39,978 nucleotides of DNA from Rhodospirillaceae bacterium (GTDB lineage Bacteria; Pseudomonadota; Alphaproteobacteria; SHVZ01): contig JAEULB010000074.1 of NCBI GenBank assembly GCA_016792585.1, forward strand, positions 1-39,978, read 5' to 3'. The stretch's first letter is position 1, and each line of letters begins with the position of its first letter. Positions 1 to 11,993 of this stretch are shown here, in pieces. Position numbers and translations under genes: made by a program. Under the pieces are notes generated by a model, which saw only the letters and a program-made list of their open reading frames with translations, ran no database searches and was not told the origin of the DNA.

Positions 1-1
1 C

Positions 2-211
2 TGGGCGGTGACCTTCGCCGGCGTCGGCTACATCGTCGGCGCCACCTTCGAGCACCTGCTCGGCGATCTGGCGCTCGGCTTCGGCCTGGTGATGCTGGCG
101 ATCTTCGTCACCGTGATCACCTTGATCACCCGGGCCCAGAAGCGGCGGATCGCGCAGGTCGGCGCCGAGCCGATCCCGGTCCGGGTCGAGACCGACATTC
201 GCCAACGTTAA
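2..211 (+). CDS. DedA-family membrane protein, C-terminal fragment
   Basis: The reading frame is open from the window edge, so only the last 69 residues are present and the true start lies upstream. It begins WAVTFAGVGYIVG, which resembles the Trp/Ala...Gly-Tyr-x-x-Gly segment near the end of DedA (SNARE-associated, VTT-domain) proteins. One long hydrophobic helix follows, then a basic cytoplasmic tail (RAQKRR). DedA proteins are inner-membrane proteins linked to lipid carrier transport and membrane potential. The assignment rests on this short tail, so another polytopic membrane protein is possible. The gene ends 146 bases before the terminator hairpin at 358-401. Confidence 0.6.
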   Translation, partial: WAVTFAGVGYIVGATFEHLLGDLALGFGLVMLAIFVTVITLITRAQKRRIAQVGAEPIPVRVETDIRQR

Positions 212-252
212 AGGGAAGGTTTTTCAAGGACATATCTGCCTGAGGCAGGCGA

Positions 253-280
253 CTTCCGAATATTGATTGCATTTTATATT
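253..280 (+). promoter_or_regulatory. Candidate promoter for the RNA at 287-401
   Basis: CTTCCG at 253-258 and TATATT at 275-280 are separated by 16 bases, in a locally AT-rich patch within otherwise GC-rich DNA. A start near 287 would place the first hairpin (290-310) at the 5' end of the transcript. The -35 match is weak and the call depends mostly on the -10 element and the AT-rich context. Confidence 0.35.
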
Positions 281-286
281 ATTTTG

Positions 287-401
287 AGAGACCGTGTTCG
301 TCTGGCGGTCCAAAACAGGGCGCCATCCGACGGCAAAAAGCCGTCAGCACTGCTTCCACGGCCGGACGTGCCCCTTCAGGCGCCCGGCCGTTTCTTTTTT
401 T
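287..401 (+). ncRNA. Candidate structured small RNA or cupin-gene attenuator
   Basis: Three consecutive hairpins can be read here: GACCG/CGGTC (290-294/306-310), GACGGC/GCCGTC around an AAAAA loop (329-334/340-345), and a strong GC stem with a T-tract (358-401). Together with an AT-rich promoter-like patch this gives a transcript of about 115 nt with an intrinsic terminator, as expected for a small RNA. Alternatively it is the leader of the cupin gene, whose start lies about 50 bases past the T-tract, acting as a transcription attenuator: GACGGC at 329-334 could also pair with GCCGTT at 387-392 and break the terminator. I do not recognise a known RNA family. Confidence 0.4.
358..401 (+). terminator. 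Rho-independent terminator
   Basis: ACGGCCGG (358-365) pairs perfectly with CCGGCCGT (384-391). Inside the loop a further GTGCC/GGCGC stem can form, including one G-T pair. A T-rich run of about ten bases (TTCTTTTTTT) follows immediately. This is a textbook intrinsic terminator on the plus strand. It ends either the upstream DedA transcript or the short RNA starting near 287. Confidence 0.75.
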
Positions 402-449
402 GTCGCGGGTCAGGGGCGCGAGGCGCGCCTGGAGTTTTTCGGAGGCTGT

Positions 450-977
450 ATGTCGCCCAAGGATCGTTCGCCCAACATTGTGCATTGGACCGAGATCGAG
501 GAACCCGACGACAAGCGCTATGCCGGCGACGACGAGCTGCTCAGGATCGGTGCGCCGCTCGCCCGGCATTTCGGGCTGAAGCGTCTCGGCATCCACCACA
601 ACCGCCTGCCGCCCGGCCGCCGCACCTCGTTCCCGCATGCTGAGAGCGCGGAAGAGGAATTCGTTTACGTGATCGAGGGAACGCCCGACGTCTGGCTCGA
701 CGGACATCTGCATCGGCTGAAGCCCGGCGACTCCGTTGGCTTCCCCGCCGGCACCGGCCTCTGCCACACCTTCATCAACAATACCGAGACCGAAGTCCGT
801 CTCCTGGTCGTCGGCGAGGCCGACAAGGAGGAGAACCGGATCGTCTATCCGCTGCATCCGGAGCGGAAGGCGATGCGGAAGGATTGGTGGGACGACGCGC
901 CGGAACGGCCGCTCGGCCCTCATGACGGCATGTCCGACAGGATGCGCGCGGAGAAAGCGCGGAAGCGGACGCCCTAG
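450..977 (+). CDS. Cupin-domain protein
   Basis: A 175-residue single-domain cupin of unknown substrate. The start at 450 is chosen because GGAGG lies just upstream and the cupin homology begins soon after; a longer frame back to 294 would translate through the terminator hairpin. The first cupin motif is PHAESAEEEFVYVIEG and the second is the LKPGDSVGFPAGTGLCHTF stretch, where PAGTGLCH supplies the conserved Pro-x-Gly and His. The first motif has only one His, so metal binding may differ from dioxygenase-type cupins. The C-terminal quarter is charged (KDWWDD...). Its stop codon shares four bases with that of the convergent P450 gene. A role in small-molecule metabolism beside the P450 is possible but inferred. 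Confidence 0.75.
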   Translation: MSPKDRSPNIVHWTEIEEPDDKRYAGDDELLRIGAPLARHFGLKRLGIHHNRLPPGRRTSFPHAESAEEEFVYVIEGTPDVWLDGHLHRLKPGDSVGFPAGTGLCHTFINNTETEVRLLVVGEADKEENRIVYPLHPERKAMRKDWWDDAPERPLGPHDGMSDRMRAEKARKRTP

Positions 978-2227
978 ACCGCGACCGGGATCGTGAGGAA
1001 TCCGCGAAACCGTGCGCGGCCGCCGCGCACCGCTGGGCGGCTGAGCCGGTAGTTCGGGAACCGCTCCAGGAACTTGCCGACCGCGATCCGGCCTTCCATC
1101 CGCGCGATGTTCAGGCCGACGCAGAAATGCACGCCCGAGGCGAAGGCGACGTGCCGGTTGGGGAATCGGCCGATATCCATCTTGTCAGGGTCCGGAAACT
1201 CCGCCGGGTCGCGGTTGGCGGCGGCGATGCCGATGGTGACGAAGGTGCCGGCCGGCATCTCGGTGCCGCCGACGACCGTGTCGCTGGTGACCATCCGGTT
1301 GCCGATCTGCACCGGGCTCTCGAAGCGGAGGAACTCCTCGACCGCGGAATTGATCAGGTTCGGATCGGCGAGCAGGCGGGCCTTCTCTTCAGGCCGTTCC
1401 AGCAGGGCGTAGAGGCCGTTGCCGATCAGGTTGGTCGTGGTCTCGTGGCCGGCGTTCAGGATGAAGATCACGTTGTGCAGCAGTTCGATCTCGGTCAGCT
1501 GCTCGCCGCCCTGCTCGCCCTGGATGAGCCGCGTCAGCACGTCGCGCGACGGGTCGCCCGGGCGTTTCCGCCGGTCGGCGACGAGGACGCGCAAGTAGTC
1601 GAGGAACTCGCGGACGGCCGTCTCGCCGGCGGCCAGCACTTCGCGGCTCGGCGCCGGCTCGAGCGCGCCGAGGATCGCGAGCGACCAGTCGCGCAGCGGC
1701 GCCCGCTCCTCGTGCGGGATCGCGAGCAGGTTGCCGATCACCTCGATCGGCACCGGGGCCGCCAGGTCGGCGATCAGGTCGGCCTCGCCCTTCGCCTGCA
1801 TCGCGTCCAGGAGCCGGTCGACGAGCGCCACCATCGGCGGCTCCATGTCGGCGACCGCGCGCGCGCTCAAGGCTCCGGCCATGATCTTGCGCACGCGCGT
1901 GTGCAGCGGCGGGTCGTTGAAGATCAGGCTCGTGGTGTGATGCTGGTAGAGCAGCCCGTCGCCGAACTTGGGCCCGAACTCGGCCTTCTTGTCGGACGAG
2001 AACAGCTTCGCGTCCTTGTAGACGGCGATGCAGTCGGCGTAGCGCGACAGGAAGTAGCTGCCGTCGGGCATCCGCGCGACGGGACTGTGGTCGCGGAGCG
2101 CGTTGTATGTCGGGAACGGATTGGAGATGAAGTCCGGGCCGATCGCCTTCAGGTCGAAGGCACGCGCGCTCTCGGCGGCCAGATCGCTGGCGACAAAGCG
2201 TGGCGGCGCGGGGCTCGGCTGCAGCAT
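974..2227 (-). CDS. Cytochrome P450 (bacterial soluble class)
   Basis: A 417-residue soluble P450 monooxygenase, the usual size for bacterial class I enzymes. Oxygen-binding I-helix motif AGHETT is at residues 259-264, the K-helix ExxR is E298-R301, and the haem-binding loop FASGVHFCVG ends with the thiolate ligand Cys369. There is no signal peptide or membrane anchor. The family hydroxylates hydrophobic substrates using electrons from a ferredoxin and reductase; no dedicated redox partner lies next to it, although fdxA is 17 kb away. The overall look is of the CYP107/CYP102-unrelated bacterial groups, but the subfamily and substrate cannot be named by eye. It is transcribed divergently from an MFS transporter, with under 70 bases between starts. 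Confidence 0.92.
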   Translation of the reverse strand: MLQPSPAPPRFVASDLAAESARAFDLKAIGPDFISNPFPTYNALRDHSPVARMPDGSYFLSRYADCIAVYKDAKLFSSDKKAEFGPKFGDGLLYQHHTTSLIFNDPPLHTRVRKIMAGALSARAVADMEPPMVALVDRLLDAMQAKGEADLIADLAAPVPIEVIGNLLAIPHEERAPLRDWSLAILGALEPAPSREVLAAGETAVREFLDYLRVLVADRRKRPGDPSRDVLTRLIQGEQGGEQLTEIELLHNVIFILNAGHETTTNLIGNGLYALLERPEEKARLLADPNLINSAVEEFLRFESPVQIGNRMVTSDTVVGGTEMPAGTFVTIGIAAANRDPAEFPDPDKMDIGRFPNRHVAFASGVHFCVGLNIARMEGRIAVGKFLERFPNYRLSRPAVRGGRARFRGFLTIPVAV

Positions 2228-2263
2228 CGTCCTCGTCGGTCTCCCTTAGCGGTTCATGCTAGT

Positions 2264-2280
2264 CTCGGGCCGCACCCGAG
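2264..2280. repeat. Perfect hairpin between P450 and MFS genes
   Basis: CTCGGG (2264-2269) and CCCGAG (2275-2280) form a perfect 6-bp stem around a 5-base loop. It lies just upstream of the preferred MFS start at 2295 in the divergent intergenic region. No T-tract follows, so it is not a terminator. It could be an operator half-site pair or an mRNA leader hairpin; the sequence does not decide. Confidence 0.4.
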
Positions 2281-2294
2281 GCCAAGCGGGTCCG

Positions 2295-7071
<4,777 letters not shown>

Positions 7072-7105
7072 CGCAGGAATCCTTAAGGCAGTAACTGTCA
7101 CGCCC

Positions 7106-8221
7106 TCACACGCGCATCGGCATGATGACGTAGAGCGCGCTCCGGTCCGACGGATCGCGAACGATGGTCGGCGAGGCGGCATCCGCCATCACGAACTCGG
7201 CGCCGTCGCCCTCGATCTGCTGGGTGATGTCGAGCAGATAGCGGGAGTTGAAGCCGATCTCGATCGGTGAGGCGGCGAACTTGACCTGCAGGTCCTCGGT
7301 CGCGGTGCCGTTCTCGGGGCTCGACGCCGACAAGGTCAGCGTGTCGGGCGCCACGGCCAGCTTCACCGCCCGGCTCTTCTCGGTCGAGATCGTGGCGACG
7401 CGGTCGACCGCCTCGGCGAACGACTTGCACTCGACCGTCATGATCTTGTCGTTGTTGACCGGGATCACGCGCTCGTAGTCGGGGAAGGTTCCGTCGATCA
7501 GCTTGGAGGTCAGGATAGTGCCGTCGAAGGCGAAGCGGATTTTGGCTTCCGAGAGCGACAGCGACACCGGGCCCGGCGTCTCCTCGACCAGCTTGCGGAG
7601 CTCGGCGACCGCCTTCCTCGGGATGATGACGCCCGGCATGCCGGCGGCACCCTCGGGCAGCGCCATCTCGACGCGGGCCAGCCTGTGGCCGTCGGTCGCG
7701 ACCGCGCGCAGCACGTCGACGCCGTCCTGCTTGGCGGCATGGAGATAGATGCCGTTCAGGTAGTAGCGCGTCTCCTCGGTCGAGATCGCAAAGCGCGTGC
7801 GGTCGATCAGCGTGCGGAGGCCGTCCGCAGGCAGCTCGAAGCGATGCGGCAGCGTGTCGCCGGACAGCGCCGGGAATTCCTCGGTGGGCAGCGTCTGCAA
7901 CGTGAAGGTCGAGCGTCCGGCGCGAAGCGTGACGCGGCCGGAGTCGGATGCGGCGAGCTCGACCTGCGACCCGTCCGGCAGCTTGCGGACGATGTCGTGC
8001 AGCGTGTGCGCGGGGCAGGTGATCGAGCCCTTCTTCTTCACCTCCGCCGGCACGGACTCGACGATGTCGATGTCCATGTCGGTGGCGCTGATCGAGACCT
8101 TGCCCGAGGCCGCCTGGATCATGACGTTGGAGAGGATCGGGATCGTCGTGCGCCGTTCGACGACGCTCTGGACGTGAGCCAGAGGCTTCAGGAGCGCAGC
8201 GCGATCGAGGGTAAAATGCAT
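7106..8221 (-). CDS. dnaN: DNA polymerase III beta sliding clamp
   Basis: The 371-residue ring-forming processivity clamp. Three repeated clamp domains are recognisable, with the conserved ATDGHRLA segment in the middle domain and the C-terminal YVIMPMRV, which forms part of the pocket for clamp-binding peptides. Length matches the family. The start MHFTLDRAAL is the usual one. It begins the dnaN-recF-gyrB run. The upstream neighbour is a DUF1194 gene rather than dnaA, and a promoter is visible at 8298-8325, so the run is likely transcribed from there with a leader of about 70 nt. Confidence 0.97.
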   Translation of the reverse strand: MHFTLDRAALLKPLAHVQSVVERRTTIPILSNVMIQAASGKVSISATDMDIDIVESVPAEVKKKGSITCPAHTLHDIVRKLPDGSQVELAASDSGRVTLRAGRSTFTLQTLPTEEFPALSGDTLPHRFELPADGLRTLIDRTRFAISTEETRYYLNGIYLHAAKQDGVDVLRAVATDGHRLARVEMALPEGAAGMPGVIIPRKAVAELRKLVEETPGPVSLSLSEAKIRFAFDGTILTSKLIDGTFPDYERVIPVNNDKIMTVECKSFAEAVDRVATISTEKSRAVKLAVAPDTLTLSASSPENGTATEDLQVKFAASPIEIGFNSRYLLDITQQIEGDGAEFVMADAASPTIVRDPSDRSALYVIMPMRV

Positions 8222-8258
8222 GGTTCCGAAGGCCCTTCCAGGGGTCTTTCAATATTGA

Positions 8259-8282
8259 GACGGCCGCCCCCCGGAGGCCGTC
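8259..8282 (-). repeat. Hairpin in the dnaN leader
   Basis: GACGGCC (8259-8265) and GGCCGTC (8276-8282) form a perfect 7-bp stem. It falls in the predicted 5' untranslated leader of dnaN. The palindrome TCAATATTGA (8249-8258) lies directly beside it. There is no T-tract on either strand, so it is not a terminator; it may affect mRNA stability or be a protein-binding site. Confidence 0.4.
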
Positions 8283-8297
8283 GAACGAAGGTCAGCG

Positions 8298-8325
8298 AGT
8301 ATACCACAGAGGGCCGTTCGCCAAG
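8298..8325 (-). promoter_or_regulatory. Candidate sigma-70 promoter of dnaN-recF-gyrB
   Basis: Read on the minus strand, CTTGGC (8325-8320) and TATACT (8303-8298) are 16 bases apart, a close match to the alphaproteobacterial CTTGAC-N16/17-TATACT pattern. The start would be near 8291, giving a leader of about 70 nt before the dnaN ATG. It is the best promoter-like sequence in the 199-base gap between dnaN and the DUF1194 gene. Confidence 0.5.
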
Positions 8326-8420
8326 GGTTTTTGCATCGTCGGGAGAGCCCTCGAATCGCGCGGATATCCCTTGCTTTTCGGCTCGGAAATCCCGGCTGGG
8401 AACGGCCCGGCGGCGCGGCC

Positions 8421-9245
8421 TCAATAAGGCGACTGGTAGCGCCTTTGCCAGAACTCGCGGGACTGCCGCTCGCCGATATCGCATCCGGGCGGGTAGGCGG
8501 ACGAGGCCAGCCGGAACGTCGCTTCCGGGATCCGCCATCGCGCATGGGGCGAGGTGAGGTCGGCGATCTCGATGATCATCTTCCTTCGAATCGCCTCGGC
8601 GAAGGATTCGAACCCCTCGGCGACGACGATGAAGGCGCCCGGGCCGCCGATGACGCAGTGCTGGAAGTAGAGGTCGAGGTCGGGAAGCTGCGGGAAGCCT
8701 GTCACGTTCGGCCGGTTGTTGATGATCGGCACGCCGTTGATCGTGATGCCGCGGGCGATCGCGTTCTCGCGCGAGATGTCGATCAGCTGTCCGGCGTTGT
8801 TGGGGCCGTCGCCGGAGATGTCGAGGACACGGCGGGTCCCCTCGAAGGCACGGCCGTACATCGGCATCGCGTAGTCGATCGCGCCCGAGATCGAGGTCGA
8901 CATCGCCGAGCGGATCGGGAAGGTGGCGAGCTTCGCCGCCGCCGCCTTGGCCGTCGCCTCGTCCTCGATGATCGTCCAGTCGAGCAGCAGGCGCCTGGTC
9001 TCCGGCCCCGACCATTCGAAGTAGGCAATCGCGATCTTGCCCTCGATGCCGGAGCGGATCGCCTTCAGCACCTCGGGATCGTTGAGCGCATTGATGTAGC
9101 CGTCGCGCTGCAGCCTGCCTTCGTCGGCGTCGACCGAGCCTGAGATGTCGATCGCGAGCACGAGCTCGAGGTCGACGCGCTCGATCGCCGCGGCGGCGCC
9201 CATCGTCAGGATGAAGCTAAGCAGAACCAGGAGTGCGCGGCGCAT
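8421..9245 (-). CDS. DUF1194 secreted von Willebrand-A-like protein
   Basis: A 274-residue exported protein of the DUF1194 family. Residues 1-20 are a signal peptide (MRRALLVLLSFILTMGAAAA). A metal-ion-dependent adhesion site follows: DISGS at 33-37, the STSISGAIDYA segment, and DISGDGPNN, which is the von Willebrand factor A arrangement. The family is common in Alphaproteobacteria and has no established function; the MIDAS residues suggest metal-dependent protein binding in the periplasm. GGGGGAAGG a few bases upstream supports the start. It lies 36 bases downstream of recX on the same strand and could share its transcript. Confidence 0.88.
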   Translation of the reverse strand: MRRALLVLLSFILTMGAAAAIERVDLELVLAIDISGSVDADEGRLQRDGYINALNDPEVLKAIRSGIEGKIAIAYFEWSGPETRRLLLDWTIIEDEATAKAAAAKLATFPIRSAMSTSISGAIDYAMPMYGRAFEGTRRVLDISGDGPNNAGQLIDISRENAIARGITINGVPIINNRPNVTGFPQLPDLDLYFQHCVIGGPGAFIVVAEGFESFAEAIRRKMIIEIADLTSPHARWRIPEATFRLASSAYPPGCDIGERQSREFWQRRYQSPY

Positions 9246-9281
9246 CGGCCTTCCCCCTCGTGCGAGCGGCGAAGTCTGCGC

Positions 9282-9845
9282 CTATCCGGCCTCCGCGATC
9301 AAGGCATCGAGGGCATCGCTCGATTCGGCGAGGATGACCTTGCGCGCGATGTCGAACGGAAATCCGGCGCGGCCGAGCACCGCCAGGTCGCGCTCGCGAT
9401 GCTCGCTCCGCTGTGCGGACGGCCGGAACGGACCGATCCGCCGGCGGCGTGCCAGGGTGATGGCGGCGCCCAGCTCCTCGGCCGGCGTCCGCGTCGGCGC
9501 CAGCGCCTCGTCGATCACCTCGCGCCCGACGCCCTTCATCTTGAGCTTCTCCGAGATCGCGCGGACCGAGCGGCCCTGTCGGCGGAGGCTCGCGGTGCGC
9601 GCCTCGGCATAGGCCTTGTCGTCGAGGAGGCCCGAGCGGCGATAGCGCTCGATCAGCGCCTCGATCCAGGCCGCACCTTCCTCGCGGTCGGTATCGTGGG
9701 CGCGGGCCGAGCGCTCGACCTTGCGCAATAGGACGCGCCGCAGGCTCTCGGCCGAGGCGGCGAAGCGTTCGAGATAGGCCAGCGCCGCGCGCTCCAGATA
9801 CGCCGGAGAGACCTTGCGCGGCGGCTTGCGTGGCGCGGCTGGCAT
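9282..9845 (-). CDS. recX: Regulatory protein RecX
   Basis: A 187-residue RecX-family protein, which binds RecA filaments and limits recombinase activity. The three-helix repeats are visible: the first around SPAYLERAALAYLERFAASAESLRRVL, the second with GLLDDKAYAEARTASLRRQGRS, and the third near the C-terminus. The segment RAISEKLKMKGVGREVIDEAL is characteristic. It has a basic N-terminus (PAAPRKPPRK). recA itself is not adjacent. It is divergent from the ABC-2 permease with a 65-base gap. The N-terminal start has no strong ribosome site and could shift slightly. Confidence 0.88.
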   Translation of the reverse strand: MPAAPRKPPRKVSPAYLERAALAYLERFAASAESLRRVLLRKVERSARAHDTDREEGAAWIEALIERYRRSGLLDDKAYAEARTASLRRQGRSVRAISEKLKMKGVGREVIDEALAPTRTPAEELGAAITLARRRRIGPFRPSAQRSEHRERDLAVLGRAGFPFDIARKVILAESSDALDALIAEAG

Positions 9846-9910
9846 GGCGCGACCGTGCCACGGGCGAGGCCCTTGAGGCGAGACCTTCGCGCGCCTATGG
9901 TGCCGGCCCC

Positions 9911-10735
9911 ATGCCCGATACCGCCCCGCCGCGCCGCGAAGCCCGCGCCCTCGACCCGCGCCCGCTTGGGCCGATCAACTGGATCGGCCTCTGGACGCTG
10001 TACCAGAAGGAGGTCTGGCGCTTCTTCAAGGTGGGCATGCAGACGGTGGCGGCGCCGGTGGTGACGACGCTGCTGTTCCTCACGGTCTTCGTGCTGGCGA
10101 TGGGGCGCAGCGGCACCATGGTCGGCGACGTGACGTTCATGGAGTTCCTGGCGCCGGGCCTGGTCATGATGGCGATCACCCAGAACGCCTTCGCCAACAC
10201 CTCGTCCTCGCTCATCATCGGCAAGGTCCAGGGCAACATCGTCGACGTGCTGATGCCGCCTTTGGGACCGGGCGAGCTGGTGATCGCCTGGGCCGCCGGC
10301 GGCGTGACCCGCGGTCTCGTCGTGGGTGCCGTGACCGCAATCGCGATGTGGGTGGTGGTGCCGTTCCAGATGCCGCACCCGATGTTCGCGGTCTTCTACG
10401 CGATCGCCGGTTCGCTGATGCTGGCGCTCTTGGGCGTGCTGGGCGGGCTTTGGGCCGAGAAGTTCGATCATCTGTCGGCGATGACCAACTTCGTCATCAC
10501 GCCGCTGGCGTTCCTGTCGGGCACCTTCTATTCGGTCGAGCGCCTGCCCGAGGCGTGGCGCTTCATCGCGCACCTGAACCCGTTCTTCTACATGATCGAC
10601 GGGTTCCGCTACGGCTTCATCGGCCACGCGGACGGCGATCTCGCGATCGGGATCGCCGTCCTGGCGCTGATCAATCTGGCGCTGTGGCTCGTGGTCGACG
10701 GACTCGTGCGACGCGGCTATCGACTGAAGGCTTAG
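9911..10735 (+). CDS. ABC-2 type transporter permease (orphan)
   Basis: A 274-residue inner-membrane permease of the ABC-2 type, with six hydrophobic segments after a short cytoplasmic N-terminus. The TLYQKEVWRFFKV amphipathic stretch before helix 1 and the late LNPFFYMIDGFRYGFIGH segment are typical of the YadH/NodJ-like group that exports polysaccharides, lipids or drugs. The start at MPDTAPP is chosen because homology begins just after it; upstream in-frame codons overlap the recX start region. No gene for the partner ATPase is adjacent, so the ATP-binding subunit must be encoded elsewhere. Its stop lies one base from the convergent gene's stop. Confidence 0.88.
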   Translation: MPDTAPPRREARALDPRPLGPINWIGLWTLYQKEVWRFFKVGMQTVAAPVVTTLLFLTVFVLAMGRSGTMVGDVTFMEFLAPGLVMMAITQNAFANTSSSLIIGKVQGNIVDVLMPPLGPGELVIAWAAGGVTRGLVVGAVTAIAMWVVVPFQMPHPMFAVFYAIAGSLMLALLGVLGGLWAEKFDHLSAMTNFVITPLAFLSGTFYSVERLPEAWRFIAHLNPFFYMIDGFRYGFIGHADGDLAIGIAVLALINLALWLVVDGLVRRGYRLKA

Positions 10736-10736
10736 C

Positions 10737-11183
10737 TCAGACCGCCGTCCCGACCTTGCAGAGGTTCCAGCTCTTCCCCTTGAGGCCGTAGGTCGCGAGG
10801 ATCTTGTCGGCGCCCGACGTGGTGACGACGACACGGAGCTTGGCGGCGTCGCCGCAGGGGCTGGCGGCACGCGCGGTCGCCGGGATCTTCTTGCTCGCGG
10901 CACAGTCGATGGCCGCCTGCGGCAGGCTGTTCATCGCCTTCAGCGGCTTGCCGTTGACCACCGCCTGGTAGTCGGTGGCGGCACCGCCCTTCACCGTCGC
11001 CATCATCTCGATCCGGCCGAAGCGGCTCCTGTACATGCCTGCCTCCTGCTCGCCGTCGCCCATGCCCTGGGCCACCGGGCGGAAATCGATCGCGGCACAG
11101 GATGGCGGGCCCTTCTTGTCGGCTGCGAGGGCAGGGGAGGTGAGAAGCGCTATGCCGAGGCCGAGCGCTAGGAAGAGACGCAT
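10737..11183 (-). CDS. Small secreted protein of unknown function
   Basis: A 148-residue protein I do not recognise. It has a clear signal peptide, MRLFLALGLGIALLTSPALA, with a predicted cut before ADKKG. The mature part is small, with an even number of cysteines that could form disulfides, and an alternating polar/hydrophobic pattern suggesting beta structure. The start is set by GGAGGA just upstream of this ATG; an upstream codon at 11219 would precede the ribosome site. It is divergent from the DUF1223 gene, another exported protein, and ends almost stop-to-stop with the permease. Confidence 0.75.
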   Translation of the reverse strand: MRLFLALGLGIALLTSPALAADKKGPPSCAAIDFRPVAQGMGDGEQEAGMYRSRFGRIEMMATVKGGAATDYQAVVNGKPLKAMNSLPQAAIDCAASKKIPATARAASPCGDAAKLRVVVTTSGADKILATYGLKGKSWNLCKVGTAV

Positions 11184-11303
11184 GGATTCCTCCAGGAGAG
11201 ACGGGTTGGGGACGCCCAAGTCATCGCTCTCCCGCTGCGCGCCCGCAAGCTCTCACCCGAACGTGACGACTCGCATCGGCGCCGCGCGGGTTAGCATCGC
11301 CGA

Positions 11304-11993
11304 ATGCGCTTCCTCGTCACCTCGCTCGCGGCTTTCGCCATGCTGATTTCCGCCGAATCGGCCAGGGCCGGCGGGCCGGTTCTGGTCGAGCTCTTCACCT
11401 CGCAAGGCTGCAACTCCTGCCCGCCGGCGGATGCCTATCTCGGCGACCTCGCCAAGCGCCGCGACGTGGTCGCGCTCGCCTTCCACGTCGACTACTGGGA
11501 CTACATCGGCTGGAAGGACACTTTCGCCGATGCCGCCTGGACCAAGCGGCAGCGCGAGTATTCGCGCTCGCTCCGTACCGCGCAGATCTATACCCCTCAG
11601 ATGGTCGTCGACGGCGGCCAGCATGCGGTCGGATCCGACCGCCGCGCGGTCGAGCGCCTGATCGGTGACGCGGCGAAGCGCGAGCGGCCGGCACTCGAGC
11701 TGAAGCGCGCGGCCGACGGGCTCGCCTTCAAGATCGATGGGCAGGGCGAGGCCGAGATCTGGATCGTGGGTTTCGATCCCAGGCACGAGACCAAGGTCGC
11801 GCGCGGTGAGAACGCCGGGAAGACGCTGGCCGAGTTCAACGTCGTCCGCGGCATGAGGCGGATCGACGCCTGGAAGGGCGGGGCGCTGTCGAAGACGCTC
11901 GCGGCTGGCGAGTTGCCGCCCGGCGGCGCCCACGCGGTGGTGGTCCAGGAAGCGGGTCTCGGCCGCGTGCTCGCGGTCGCGACCGCGCCTTAG
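11304..11993 (+). CDS. DUF1223 thioredoxin-like exported protein
   Basis: A 229-residue DUF1223 protein. A signal peptide spans about residues 1-22 (MRFLVTSLAAFAMLISAESARA). The conserved family start GGPVLVELFTSQGCNSCPPAD holds a CxxC pair (Cys36, Cys39) in a thioredoxin-like setting, followed by HVDYWDYIGWKD and QIYTPQMVVDG, both hallmarks. The family is thought to act in periplasmic thiol chemistry, but the substrate is not known. Its stop shares TTAG with the htpG stop. Confidence 0.9.
   Translation: MRFLVTSLAAFAMLISAESARAGGPVLVELFTSQGCNSCPPADAYLGDLAKRRDVVALAFHVDYWDYIGWKDTFADAAWTKRQREYSRSLRTAQIYTPQMVVDGGQHAVGSDRRAVERLIGDAAKRERPALELKRAADGLAFKIDGQGEAEIWIVGFDPRHETKVARGENAGKTLAEFNVVRGMRRIDAWKGGALSKTLAAGELPPGGAHAVVVQEAGLGRVLAVATAP

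Noticed and set aside
279..923. A 214-codon minus-strand frame opposite the cupin gene
   Set aside because: It would run through the terminator hairpin and is antisense to a gene with a good ribosome site and conserved motifs.
8222..8420. Possible replication origin between dnaN and the DUF1194 gene
   Set aside because: No cluster of DnaA boxes (TTATCCACA-like) and no AT-rich unwinding segment is visible; a promoter and hairpin explain the gap.
9653..10903. A 416-codon minus-strand frame rich in His, Arg, Gln and Asp opposite the ABC-2 permease
   Set aside because: The composition is what the antisense of a hydrophobic permease gives in GC-rich DNA; no domain or start signal is present.
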